Source of the DNA: Spirochaetota bacterium | GTDB taxonomy: Bacteria; Spirochaetota; Brachyspiria; Brachyspirales; JACRPF01 | Assembly: GCA_016214035.1 (NCBI GenBank) | Contig: JACRPF010000005.1 | Span: 521,079-585,078 of the forward strand | Length of the DNA stretch: 64,000 nt | Reading direction: 5' to 3' | Shown here: piece after piece, positions 46,828 through 55,722 of the stretch | How the letters are laid out: each line of letters starts with the position of its first letter | Numbering within the stretch: position 1 is the first letter of the stretch | Program-made: the position numbers and the translations under genes | The notes under the pieces: model-generated | Databases searched by the model: none | Seen by the model: only the letters and a program-made list of their open reading frames with translations | Told to the model about the DNA's origin: nothing

Positions 46828-47751
46828 TCATATTCCTGAGCTTCCGGCATTCTGCTTATTTCTCGTCTGGTCGCGGTATTCACGCGGCGACATTCCCGCA
46901 TAATAATGAAAGACGCGGTTGAAGTTGGAGAGATTTCCGAAGCCCGATGCGAAACATACCGACAATACCGGTTCATCCGTGATGGTGAGCATGCGCCGTG
47001 CCGCGCTGATGCGGCGTTCGATGAGAAATTCCTTGAGTGACGAACCGCTCACGCGCTTGAATATCTCAGCCGCGTGCGACGCCGATATGCCGAATTTCCT
47101 GAGCATACCGGCGATCTTAAGGTCTTCGGTGTAATGCGTATCGATATGCGTCACTAATCGTTCTACGATGGCGTGTTCGTTCCGGTTGAGCGGCAGATTA
47201 TGTTCTTGGGCGAATTCACTGAACGCGCGGTATATGCTGAGCAAAAGCGCTTCAAGGAGCGATGCCGCTGATTCTTTCCAATATGATGCTCTCCGGCAGT
47301 ATTCTTCACGGAGGAGACCGGCTATTCGCAGCATCGTAGTGCGGGCTTCAGGAGACGCCGCCAGCTTTGCGCGGAATCCCGGCACGTCGGCGATGAACGG
47401 CATGAGGAGCGATGTGTCCTGTCTGCCGGTGTCGCGCGGCGGAAGTACCGCCTGGCGGAATTTCACTGACAGCATGGTTATCCGTTCCCGCGGCGTGAGC
47501 GTATGCGGATGCACATGATCACCGAGCGCGATGTCGCCGGCTTTCAGGAGACGGCGTATGCCGCCGCTTTCGTTATAGGCGCTGCCCTTGAGGAGCATGT
47601 CGATCTCGAAGAAGTCGTGGATGTGCGACGCCACCGCGTGCTTGAACGAAGTACGGAGCACCAGGAGCGGGAATTGTTCATAGAGAAGGACGAGCTCGGG
47701 TCTGTGGTGAAAATGGCGTATCGCTTTTTTTCTGACGGTCGTTTCATCCAC
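46828..47751 (-). CDS. AraC-family transcriptional regulator
   Basis: A 307-residue protein. The N-terminal cupin-like domain ('HIHDFFEIDMLLKG', 'LLKAGDIALGDHVHPH') binds an inducer in family members. The C-terminal ~100 residues form the double HTH, ending 'RRMLTITDEPVLSVCFASGFGNLSNFNRVF' (in pieces) and 'GMSPREYRDQ'. It lies 24 nt after the esterase stop and is likely co-transcribed. A likely local regulator of the sulfatase/glycosidase locus. Confidence 0.92.
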   Translation of the reverse strand: MDETTVRKKAIRHFHHRPELVLLYEQFPLLVLRTSFKHAVASHIHDFFEIDMLLKGSAYNESGGIRRLLKAGDIALGDHVHPHTLTPRERITMLSVKFRQAVLPPRDTGRQDTSLLMPFIADVPGFRAKLAASPEARTTMLRIAGLLREEYCRRASYWKESAASLLEALLLSIYRAFSEFAQEHNLPLNRNEHAIVERLVTHIDTHYTEDLKIAGMLRKFGISASHAAEIFKRVSGSSLKEFLIERRISAARRMLTITDEPVLSVCFASGFGNLSNFNRVFHYYAGMSPREYRDQTRNKQNAGSSGI

Positions 47752-47775
47752 GGTTATGTTCTGCCACGGCGGCGC

Positions 47776-48627
47776 TCAGAGTAAACCGCGTGTTCGCATC
47801 CATGCGTTGAGGCGCGGCATCCAGTCAGGCGCTGCCTGGTTGCCCGCGGCGTATCCCATGCCGTAGCCGTGTCCGCCGGTGGGGTGGCGGACGAGTTCTG
47901 CGGGTACTCCGTTACGTTTGAGCGCGTCCAAAAGCTGTTCACTGTTGGCGATGGGCACACCGCCGTCGTCCTCTGAATGCACCATGAACGTCGGCACCGT
48001 ATCTTTGGTCACCTGAAGCTCGCCGGAATATTTGTCGACGAGCGCCGCCTGGGCGTCGGCGCCGATAAGCGCATTCCGTGTTCCTTTGTGCGCCAGGGGT
48101 TCACGGAATGTAACCACCGGATAGCCGAGTATCTGGAATTGCGCACGCGCCTCGAAATGATCGAGCGGGTTGTCGCCCTGCCGCGGCTTGTCGGGATTCA
48201 TCGCCGCGGTCATGGCAAGATGTCCGCCCGCACTGAAACCCATGATGCCGATTTTTGCGGTATCGAGTTTCCATTCCGCTGCACGCTGCGCGGCGAGGCG
48301 CAGCGCATGCCATGCGTCGATGAGCGGTACGGGCGGTTCCTGATATACGCCGCCCGGCAATCGATACTTGAGCACGAGCGGTGTAACACCCCAGTTTGCC
48401 AGCGTGCGTGCGATGTCGTGTCCTTCTTTGGTGATGCATACGCCGCCGTAACCGCCGCCGGGACAGATGACGATTGAAGTGCCGTTCGGGGTGACGGGAA
48501 AATACACCGTTGCCGTCGGATTCACTATTCTGGTTATGAACATGTCAACGCGAAACGATCCGCGCTCGTCGATGATCTCTTCACCGCTGGGTATTTCGGG
48601 AGATAACGGTATTTCAATGCATTTCAT
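47776..48627 (-). CDS. Alpha/beta-hydrolase esterase (BD-FAE/carbohydrate-esterase-like)
   Basis: A 283-residue cytoplasmic protein; no signal peptide. It has an oxyanion-hole 'ICPGGGYGGVC' and nucleophile S132 in GFSAGGHLA, an Asp in 'FMVHSEDDGGVP' and a catalytic His in 'PTGGHGYGMGY'. This is the BD-FAE / xylan-esterase-like group that removes acyl groups from glycans or small sugars. First gene of a two-gene unit with the AraC regulator; consistent with the sulfatase and GH106-like enzyme in the same locus. Confidence 0.88.
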   Translation of the reverse strand: MKCIEIPLSPEIPSGEEIIDERGSFRVDMFITRIVNPTATVYFPVTPNGTSIVICPGGGYGGVCITKEGHDIARTLANWGVTPLVLKYRLPGGVYQEPPVPLIDAWHALRLAAQRAAEWKLDTAKIGIMGFSAGGHLAMTAAMNPDKPRQGDNPLDHFEARAQFQILGYPVVTFREPLAHKGTRNALIGADAQAALVDKYSGELQVTKDTVPTFMVHSEDDGGVPIANSEQLLDALKRNGVPAELVRHPTGGHGYGMGYAAGNQAAPDWMPRLNAWMRTRGLL

Positions 48628-48742
48628 GGTTCTAGTCCTGAGATAAAATAGAGAACAACCGTTTCAATCATAGAGCACAAACAGGTTTTCGTCAAATCAA
48701 CGCGGTATGACAACCGGAAAAGACGTTGGTGGGAAAAAATAC

Positions 48743-48770
48743 TTGACAAATACGTCATTGGTGTTATCTT
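48743..48770 (+). promoter_or_regulatory. Predicted sigma-70-type promoter for the lipoprotein at 48799
   Basis: TTGACA (48743-48748), 16-nt spacer, TATCTT (48765-48770). Start expected about 22 nt before the ATG. Confidence 0.55.
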
Positions 48771-48798
48771 AGTATAAACTCTATCGGATAGGTAGTAT

Positions 48799-49785
48799 AT
48801 GAAGAATGCATTCCCCGAACGAACACTTCCGGCCGTATTCTGCGCGGGTGCCGTGGCCGCGGTGCTTTTAGGCATTTTGGGATGCGGCAACAGCAGGCCA
48901 ACAGAGCCGCCGCTTCCCGCGATTGAATATTTCAGTTTCAAGTCGGATCCCGGTGTTGCTCCGAACGTTTCAGCAATGTGGAATACCGACAGCACCTTTA
49001 AAACATACGCCATGCTCGGTTCTGAATCTGCCGGCGGCGTATTCACCGAACTTGTGCGGGTCGATCACCCGGAATATACGGTTATGCTTACCAATACACT
49101 TTCACTGTTTGCCAGCGGGGGCACAAAGTATTTCAAGATACGCGGCATCTCTGAAAGCGGCAGCACCAAAGACTCCGCCGCCGTAATCATGGAGTATGCG
49201 AACATATTCTATATCAATCCCGATAAACATCGGATGGAGGAGCCGGCGCTTTTGAGCAACTACTGGTCGAACTGGAACAACGGGGTAATGCAGCCTGGCG
49301 GTGATCCGACAGGAGGTTCTATCGCAATTGTTATGAATAACGCATATGCGGTGGGTATTTTCGGTGCAGCATTCAATTTCTCCTCACGTCCGGTAAGCTC
49401 CGGCATTGCACATTGTTCATTCACCTACTGGTATACCAACGGACGCGTGGACTTCATACTGATAGGCGGCGGGAAGACAAACTGTTATATCCGGATAGAG
49501 ACCTGTGTGGATACTAATACAAATACATACGCGATAGTGAATGCGCTGGATCACGCATCGTCGACATCAAACATCGCGAGCAATACCTCCGCGCTTACAG
49601 GTTTTCATACCATCGATGTCACATATAACTTCAGCAGCCAGATCCTGAAATACTCGTTTGACGGCGCCGACAAGGGGCAGTATCCGTTCTACACCAACAC
49701 GATAGCGTCGTTTGACCGGATCGACGTGCTTACCACGAACTATACTCGGGTGTATATCGATGAATTGAAAGTCTGGACCGAATGA
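48799..49785 (+). CDS. Lipoprotein with Fn3-like and jelly-roll domains
   Basis: A 328-residue protein with hydrophobic N-terminus and lipobox 'LGILGC' (Cys near 31). A short Fn3-like segment is followed by a LamG-type sandwich ('HCSFTYWYTNGRVDFILIGGG', in pieces, and 'FDRIDVLTTNYTRVYIDELKVW'). Anchored at the outer membrane or periplasm, it may bind a glycan; no catalytic residues are identified. It has its own promoter. It converges with the TPR lipoprotein gene 47 nt away. Confidence 0.65.
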   Translation: MKNAFPERTLPAVFCAGAVAAVLLGILGCGNSRPTEPPLPAIEYFSFKSDPGVAPNVSAMWNTDSTFKTYAMLGSESAGGVFTELVRVDHPEYTVMLTNTLSLFASGGTKYFKIRGISESGSTKDSAAVIMEYANIFYINPDKHRMEEPALLSNYWSNWNNGVMQPGGDPTGGSIAIVMNNAYAVGIFGAAFNFSSRPVSSGIAHCSFTYWYTNGRVDFILIGGGKTNCYIRIETCVDTNTNTYAIVNALDHASSTSNIASNTSALTGFHTIDVTYNFSSQILKYSFDGADKGQYPFYTNTIASFDRIDVLTTNYTRVYIDELKVWTE

Positions 49786-49832
49786 TATGATAATAAGAAC
49801 TTTACAAAAGTGACATACACGGCAGCATAATC

Positions 49833-50555
49833 TCAAGGAAGATGTATCTTTCCTCCATTATTTCTGCGGGCCTGCGGTATTGCAGATAATTCGAAATTCA
49901 CATTCGCCTGCTCGGTTTTTATCCTGCCCATGAACTCGCCTTCAAGCGACAGATGTACGGCAACTGATTTTCCGCGGATCACCCAATGCCCTTTTTTGAA
50001 CGTATACATGCCGGTTGCGCCGCTCATGGTACCTGTTCCCCGCAGCGCGCCGTTCTTTTCCAATACCAGTGAAACATCCAGTGTATTCTGCGGATCAACC
50101 GGGTGCGTCATGACGGTGATACCGACGGGGCTTGTATCACCGGCCGATCCGTCATACAAGGAGATGAGCGCACGTATATTCGTATCCGCGTTCCGCACAT
50201 ATGACAGATCGGCGTCGTTGACATTCGCCAGCACCCAGGCCGGATGTATGAGCATGGCGCTTTGAAGTGATGCCGCCGCCCCGGAAGCATTGCTTATCCG
50301 GCTCAGTGCACATGCCTCGTTGAACCATGCCGCATAAAAATTAGTGTCCTTAACGCGTGCCAGCCGGAACAGCGCGGCCGATCCGTCCAGTCCGCTGTAA
50401 TTTCCCCGGGCGTGCGCCTTCAATCCGGCCTGATTGATATCCTGCGGAGACATGGTTTCATAGGTTTTAGAGTAATTTATGTTTTCCGGCACGATCGATT
50501 TTTTACATCCCGTAACCAGAAGCGCTGCGATAATTATCATTGTAATTTGTTTCAT
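49833..50555 (-). CDS. Lipoprotein with TPR-like helical region
   Basis: A 240-residue protein: 'ALLVTGC' lipobox with Cys17. The region ~35-115 holds a TPR-type helical stretch ('FYAAWFNEACALSRISNASGAAASL', in pieces), and the C-terminal ~100 residues are beta-rich ('GALRGTGTMSGATGMYTFKKG'). No specific family is recognised. The divergent partner is the GH106-like gene, and the 224-nt gap between them should hold both promoters. Confidence 0.65.
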   Translation of the reverse strand: MKQITMIIIAALLVTGCKKSIVPENINYSKTYETMSPQDINQAGLKAHARGNYSGLDGSAALFRLARVKDTNFYAAWFNEACALSRISNASGAAASLQSAMLIHPAWVLANVNDADLSYVRNADTNIRALISLYDGSAGDTSPVGITVMTHPVDPQNTLDVSLVLEKNGALRGTGTMSGATGMYTFKKGHWVIRGKSVAVHLSLEGEFMGRIKTEQANVNFELSAIPQARRNNGGKIHLP

Positions 50556-50779
50556 AAGCTGCCTCGGAAGAAACCGGTTAATTGTAGTATATGATAAAAT
50601 GCATATAATGACTATCCCTATCGATACGTAATCGATATGGATGCTGCCGGATACGTTATCTCTATCAAGGACTGAAAAAGTAAAAATAATGCCAGTTGTC
50701 AGCGCTCGAGTGATAGAATGGCAGTGATAAAAGAGCTATATTTTCGTTGTTATTATTACCCCTTAAAGGAAAACATATC

Positions 50780-53700
50780 ATGTCCATTGAATTGAAAAAG
50801 AACATCTTCGCGGATCCCACGGCTGAATGGCGCTCCGTTCCGTTCTGGTCGCTGAACGACGTGCTTGAACCGGCCGAAATAGAACGGCAGCTTGAGGCGT
50901 TCAAAAAAGGCGGTTTCGGCGGTTCATATCTTCACAGCCGCATCGGCCTTATCACCGAATATCTCGGCGATGACTGGTGGAAGGCGATGGACGCCGGTGT
51001 CAAGGCGAGTGAACGGCTGAAAATAGAGGCGTGGTTTTACGACGAGGACAAATGGCCGAGCGGTTTTGCCGGCGGAATTGTTCCGCTCATCAGTGAGGAT
51101 TATCACGCGCGCTACATCGTGCGTCTGGCGAAAGGCGATCCGCTTCCGCCGCACGGGGAACTCCTCACGGCGGATGAAAAATACGACTACTACTGCTGCA
51201 AGGCGAAAATGGGCAACGGCTGGTTCAACGGGACCTGCTGGGTTGATCTCATGAACCCGGATATGGTGAAGGCGTTCATCGATTCGAGTTATAAGCCGTA
51301 TGCGGAGCGGTACAAGACGAAGATAGGAAAATCGGTTCACGGTATTTTCACCGACGAACCGCAGATATCACCGCGTAATGAATGCAAAAATACCGGATCA
51401 CTGCCGTATTCGCCGCTCATACGCGACGATTTTAAAACGCAGCATGGCTACGATTTTGTGGATCGTATTGCATCATTGTTCGAAGATGTGGGCGATTATC
51501 CGAAAGTCCGCGTTGATTATTTCCGTACGGTCAGCAAACGATTCGAGCTCAGTTTTTCCAAACAGATAGGCGACTATTGCGAAAAGACCGGCATGACATG
51601 GACCGGACATTTCAACGGCGAGAATTCGCTGCGCACGGTGCAGATGAATGTAGGCAATATGATGGCGCATTACCGGCACATGCAGCGGCCGGGCATCGAT
51701 CATCTGGGGCTTCATATTTCCGGTGTTGTATTCATGATGAAAAGTCTTTCAAGCGTCGCCAATCAGTACGGCAGGGAACGGCGCTTGTCCGAGATGTTCG
51801 GCATCAGCGGGCAGAACATGAATTTCGAGGACCGCAAATGGATAGCGGACTGTCACGCGGTGCTCGGTGTTAATCATGTATGTCCGCATCTTTCGCTGTA
51901 CAGTATGAAAGGCTGCCGCAAGCGCGATTACCCGCCGACCATATCGCCGCAGCAGCCGTACTGGCAGTACAATAATGCCGTTGAAGACCACATGGCGCGT
52001 TCAAGCTATCTCTCAAGCGTGGGCGCATACGCGCCGGAACTTCTTGTCATGCATCCGCTTGAAAGCGCTTATGTCGACTACGCGAACGGCACGGAGCCGG
52101 GAAAGGCCGGCGATGAGCGGTTCAGTAAATTCGCCCGCACGCTCGACACGCTTCTCATGCATCACCGCGATTACGATCTCGGCGATGAGGAGATCATCTC
52201 CGACATCGGTGCCGTGAAAAGCAGCGCGCTTCATATCGGCAGAATGTCCTATCGCGCGGTGCTGCTGCCGCATATGCGCACCATCCGCGCGAGCAGCATA
52301 GCACTTCTTGAAAAACTGTATAAAGTCGGCGGCATCATCCTTTCCGCAGGTCCTTTGCCCGATCTCGTCGACGGCAGTGTGAATGCGGAACTTACCGCGC
52401 GGCTTGCCGCAGTTACGCGTGTTCTCCCTGAGGATGATATCGCCGGAGCCGTCGCGAAAGCATTGCCGCCCGCGGTTATTGTCACCGGCATCAACAGCGG
52501 CAACGTCTGGTCGTCGCGCCGCATTGTTTCCGGCGGCGACATGGTGATGCTGTTCAATAAGTCTCGTCTTGCGGCTGCGGATGTCTCCGTTGTCCTGCCG
52601 GATATGACTAACCCTGTGTTGTGGGATCCGGCTTCCGGAAAATGTTTTTCACTTGAACTGAAGAACGGCGGCGCCGCGATAACGCTCGCGCAGGCGCAAA
52701 GCGTTTTTATTTCGTCAGGCACAGCTTCGAAAAAGGCGGCAGTGTCGGGCGCATATCGTCCGGTATCGAAGGGTGCCGCGGTGATGCCGTTGGACGGCGC
52801 GTGGCGGGGGGAACATCTTGACCCGAATGCGATAACACTCGACTTCGCGCGATACTCAACCGACGGCGGAGCATCGTTCTCCGCGGCCGAACCCGTTCTC
52901 GGCATCTATGAGCGGCTGTCACGGAAGGCGTACAACGGAAAACTGATACTCGCCTATGACGTCAATGTCGATCATGTGCCCGGCCGGTGTTCACTCGTCA
53001 TCGAACAGCCGGAGCTGTATTCCGTGAGTGTCAACGGAGCGCCGGTGGCGTTCAGCGGCAATGAGATATACCGCGATATCGCTTTCCGGAAAACCGATAT
53101 TACGTCTTTCATGAAGACCGGAAAAAATGCGGTTACGCTCACGCTCGATTTTATCGCACCCATTCCTGCAAGCCGGAGCGCACGCGAGCGCTACGGCACC
53201 GAGATAGAAAGCATCTATCTTATCGGCGACTTCGGCGTTCGGGCGACGGCATCACCCGAGCCGGCACGCTCGATGCGCAATGAGCGCGGCGATTTGCCGG
53301 AGCGTCCGGTGCACCGGTTCTCATCGTTCACTATTACGGATGAACGGACGGAATTTACCGGTGACCTTGCGACGGCGGGGTATCCGTTTTATGCCGGCGC
53401 GATCGAACTTACAAAGACCGTTCAATTCGCCTCATTGGACATGGATAAGCGGTACGTGATCGTTTTTCCCGGAACTGAGGCCGTCACCATCACCGCGCGT
53501 GTGAACGGAAAAGTGATGCCGCCCGCCGCATGGAGTCCGTGGGAAATTGATATCACCGATGCGATTGTTGTCGGGGAGAATACGATAACGCTTACTCTGG
53601 TGAACTCGCTCCGCAATCTGCTCGGGCCGCATCACCATGCGGGCGGTGAGCTTATCGCGGTGGGACCGGTGTCGTTCACCGGACGGGCCGGCTGGCCGTC

Positions 53701-53824
53701 GCTTCCCGAGGGCGATAATGAATGGTATGATGCGCGTATCAGCGGGAATACAAAAATATGGCGCGATGATTATCATCATATCGCATTCGGACTCCTCACG
53801 CCTCCGGTGCTCGAGACGCGGTAA
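50780..53824 (+). CDS. GH106-like glycoside hydrolase (alpha-L-rhamnosidase type)
   Basis: A 1014-residue protein without signal peptide, so cytoplasmic. The start is 50780 (AAAGGA upstream), not the in-frame ATG at 50747. The N-terminal TIM barrel has 'PFWSLNDVLEPAEI', 'DEDKWPSGFAGG' near 88, 'GIFTDEPQIS' near 187 and 'WTGHFNGEN' near 273; the Glu residues of the latter two are the expected catalytic acids. A Rossmann-like middle follows, then a C-terminal galactose-binding-like beta-sandwich ('LTLVNSLRNLLGPHHH'). The family resembles GH106 or related 'glycosyl hydrolase' proteins. Rhamnosidase specificity is inferred. Confidence 0.78.
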   Translation: MSIELKKNIFADPTAEWRSVPFWSLNDVLEPAEIERQLEAFKKGGFGGSYLHSRIGLITEYLGDDWWKAMDAGVKASERLKIEAWFYDEDKWPSGFAGGIVPLISEDYHARYIVRLAKGDPLPPHGELLTADEKYDYYCCKAKMGNGWFNGTCWVDLMNPDMVKAFIDSSYKPYAERYKTKIGKSVHGIFTDEPQISPRNECKNTGSLPYSPLIRDDFKTQHGYDFVDRIASLFEDVGDYPKVRVDYFRTVSKRFELSFSKQIGDYCEKTGMTWTGHFNGENSLRTVQMNVGNMMAHYRHMQRPGIDHLGLHISGVVFMMKSLSSVANQYGRERRLSEMFGISGQNMNFEDRKWIADCHAVLGVNHVCPHLSLYSMKGCRKRDYPPTISPQQPYWQYNNAVEDHMARSSYLSSVGAYAPELLVMHPLESAYVDYANGTEPGKAGDERFSKFARTLDTLLMHHRDYDLGDEEIISDIGAVKSSALHIGRMSYRAVLLPHMRTIRASSIALLEKLYKVGGIILSAGPLPDLVDGSVNAELTARLAAVTRVLPEDDIAGAVAKALPPAVIVTGINSGNVWSSRRIVSGGDMVMLFNKSRLAAADVSVVLPDMTNPVLWDPASGKCFSLELKNGGAAITLAQAQSVFISSGTASKKAAVSGAYRPVSKGAAVMPLDGAWRGEHLDPNAITLDFARYSTDGGASFSAAEPVLGIYERLSRKAYNGKLILAYDVNVDHVPGRCSLVIEQPELYSVSVNGAPVAFSGNEIYRDIAFRKTDITSFMKTGKNAVTLTLDFIAPIPASRSARERYGTEIESIYLIGDFGVRATASPEPARSMRNERGDLPERPVHRFSSFTITDERTEFTGDLATAGYPFYAGAIELTKTVQFASLDMDKRYVIVFPGTEAVTITARVNGKVMPPAAWSPWEIDITDAIVVGENTITLTLVNSLRNLLGPHHHAGGELIAVGPVSFTGRAGWPSLPEGDNEWYDARISGNTKIWRDDYHHIAFGLLTPPVLETR

Positions 53825-53870
53825 CAAAAGGCCACAAGAATACTGGAGATTCCGCCGCCGGACTCGCGTA

Positions 53871-53902
53871 AGATTTGACATTCCGCGTCAAATCTATATA
53901 CT
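53871..53902 (+). promoter_or_regulatory. Promoter with overlapping operator-like dyad for the GGDEF-EAL gene
   Basis: TTGACA (53875-53880), 16-nt spacer, TATACT (53897-53902). A perfect 9-bp dyad, AGATTTGAC-N7-GTCAAATCT (53871-53895), covers the -35 and spacer. A repressor binding there would block polymerase. It also shows that the coding start must be downstream, at 53953. Confidence 0.6.
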
Positions 53903-53952
53903 TATTCTCAGAGCCGGACCTACTATATCTGCACAAGGATTTACGCGTCCGC

Positions 53953-55716
53953 ATGGAAAAGAACCGGAAGCATCCACTCATCGAAGAGTTTACCTTCTTC
54001 TCCATCAGTGTTCTTGTCGCGCTCGTTTCATTTGCCTTCATCAACGCCGTTCTGGGCGATTATCCCAAAGCCATCATCGATATGCTCATGGCGGTGTTTC
54101 TCGCCGCGGCGCTCATCACGGTCCATGCCGTGAAAAGTAACGCACTTGTCATTATCACCATCCGCTCGCTGATAGCGATCTGCATGGTGTTTCTGCTCAC
54201 CATGTTCGTGACCGGCGGTTATGCGCAGAGCGGCATTTTCTGGGTGGCGGTGTTCCCGATAATGGCCTTCTATTTTGACGGCAAGACCAACGGTGTCCGC
54301 TGGGTTTTCGCCTTTTTCTTCGTCTCGTCGGTTGCGACGGCGCTCATCATGCTGAACATTCTGCCGAGCGTCTACAATTATCCGGCGGGATGGACCACGG
54401 TACAGCAGGCGTATCTCATCTTTCTGCTCCTGTCCGTGCTGACCTACCGCTATGCGCTGCGTCACGACAAGGATAATGAAGCCATCGCTTCGCATTTCCG
54501 TATCGACCAGCTTACGGGGCTTCCCAACCGCACGCAGCTCCTCGATGACGTGCATGCGTCCACCAACCCGACACTGGTGCTCATGAACATCGACCGGTTC
54601 AAGGATATCAATCACTTTTTCGGCAACGACATCGGCAATCTGGTGCTCGCGGCTATCGCCGGAAAGATGACCGCGTTCTCTTCCCATGACCATGTGTGTC
54701 TCTATAAACTTCATGCCGATGAGTACGCGTTTCTCGCCGAGGGTATGACGCTTGACGATGTGCTTGAGAAGGTCCGTTACTATCATGCGTTCATCGAGAA
54801 TACCTTCTATGCGCACGATGATTACACTATCAGCGTGAACGTCACCTTCGGTATCGCGCAGGGCAAGGAAAATCTCATCGAACACGCGGATATGGCGCTC
54901 AAGACCGCGCGCGCCGAGAACAGCGAGTTTTCCGTATATAACGGGCCGAACACGCTTGACGAACGTTACCGGCAGAGCATCAACTGGACGCGCAAGATAA
55001 AAGAGAACATTATGGAACAGCGAGTTGTTCCGTATTATCAGCCCATCGTCAACGTCAAAACGGGGGTTGTGGAGAAATACGAATGTCTGGTCCGCATCAT
55101 CGAGCGCGACGGCACCGTGGTGCTGCCCGAGGTATTTCTCGATGTAGCCCGGTATTCGAAGTTCTATTCCTACATAACACGAATGATGGTGCGCAAATCG
55201 TTCGACACGTTCAAGGATAAACCGTACGAGTTCTCGATAAATCTGACCGCCGAGGATATTTCCAACGTGGCGACCGTGCAGTATATCAAGACAAAGCTCG
55301 CCGACTACGGCATCGCCGGGCGTACGGTGTTTGAGATAACCGAATCCGAGAACGTCAAGAATTACGAACTGGTGTCAAAATTCATAGCGGAGATGAGAAC
55401 GCTCGGTTGTAAATTCGCCATCGACGATTTCGGATCGGGGTTCTCGAACTTCGCCCATCTCATACAGCTGCATGTGGATTATCTGAAAATAGACGGGTCG
55501 CTCGTCAAGAACATCGATACGGACCCGGCGTCACGCGCCATCGTGGAAACGATAGTCACCTTCGCCGGAAAACTCGGCATGCACACCATTGCTGAATATG
55601 TGCATTCATCGGCGGTGTTCGATGCAATCCGAACCTGCGGCATAGAATATTCGCAGGGATTCTACCATAATAAACCGCTGCCCGGACTCTCGGAACACGA
55701 ATTGCCGAACGCGTAA
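53953..55716 (+). CDS. Membrane GGDEF-EAL protein, degenerate GGDEF, likely c-di-GMP phosphodiesterase
   Basis: A 587-residue protein from ATG 53953 (the reading frame upstream contains its promoter). About six membrane helices lie in ~18-165. The GGDEF-like domain (~185-330) has HADEY in place of GGDEF and no clear I-site, so cyclase activity is unlikely. The EAL domain (~345-585) keeps the metal ligands: Glu of ECL near 376, 'FSINLTAEDIS', 'FEITESEN', 'FAIDDFGSGFSN', 'DYLKIDGSLVKN', 'AEYVHS' and 'YSQGFYHNKPL'. It should therefore hydrolyse c-di-GMP. The intact cyclase at 39640 is a natural counterpart. Confidence 0.88.
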   Translation: MEKNRKHPLIEEFTFFSISVLVALVSFAFINAVLGDYPKAIIDMLMAVFLAAALITVHAVKSNALVIITIRSLIAICMVFLLTMFVTGGYAQSGIFWVAVFPIMAFYFDGKTNGVRWVFAFFFVSSVATALIMLNILPSVYNYPAGWTTVQQAYLIFLLLSVLTYRYALRHDKDNEAIASHFRIDQLTGLPNRTQLLDDVHASTNPTLVLMNIDRFKDINHFFGNDIGNLVLAAIAGKMTAFSSHDHVCLYKLHADEYAFLAEGMTLDDVLEKVRYYHAFIENTFYAHDDYTISVNVTFGIAQGKENLIEHADMALKTARAENSEFSVYNGPNTLDERYRQSINWTRKIKENIMEQRVVPYYQPIVNVKTGVVEKYECLVRIIERDGTVVLPEVFLDVARYSKFYSYITRMMVRKSFDTFKDKPYEFSINLTAEDISNVATVQYIKTKLADYGIAGRTVFEITESENVKNYELVSKFIAEMRTLGCKFAIDDFGSGFSNFAHLIQLHVDYLKIDGSLVKNIDTDPASRAIVETIVTFAGKLGMHTIAEYVHSSAVFDAIRTCGIEYSQGFYHNKPLPGLSEHELPNA

Positions 55717-55722
55717 GTATCG

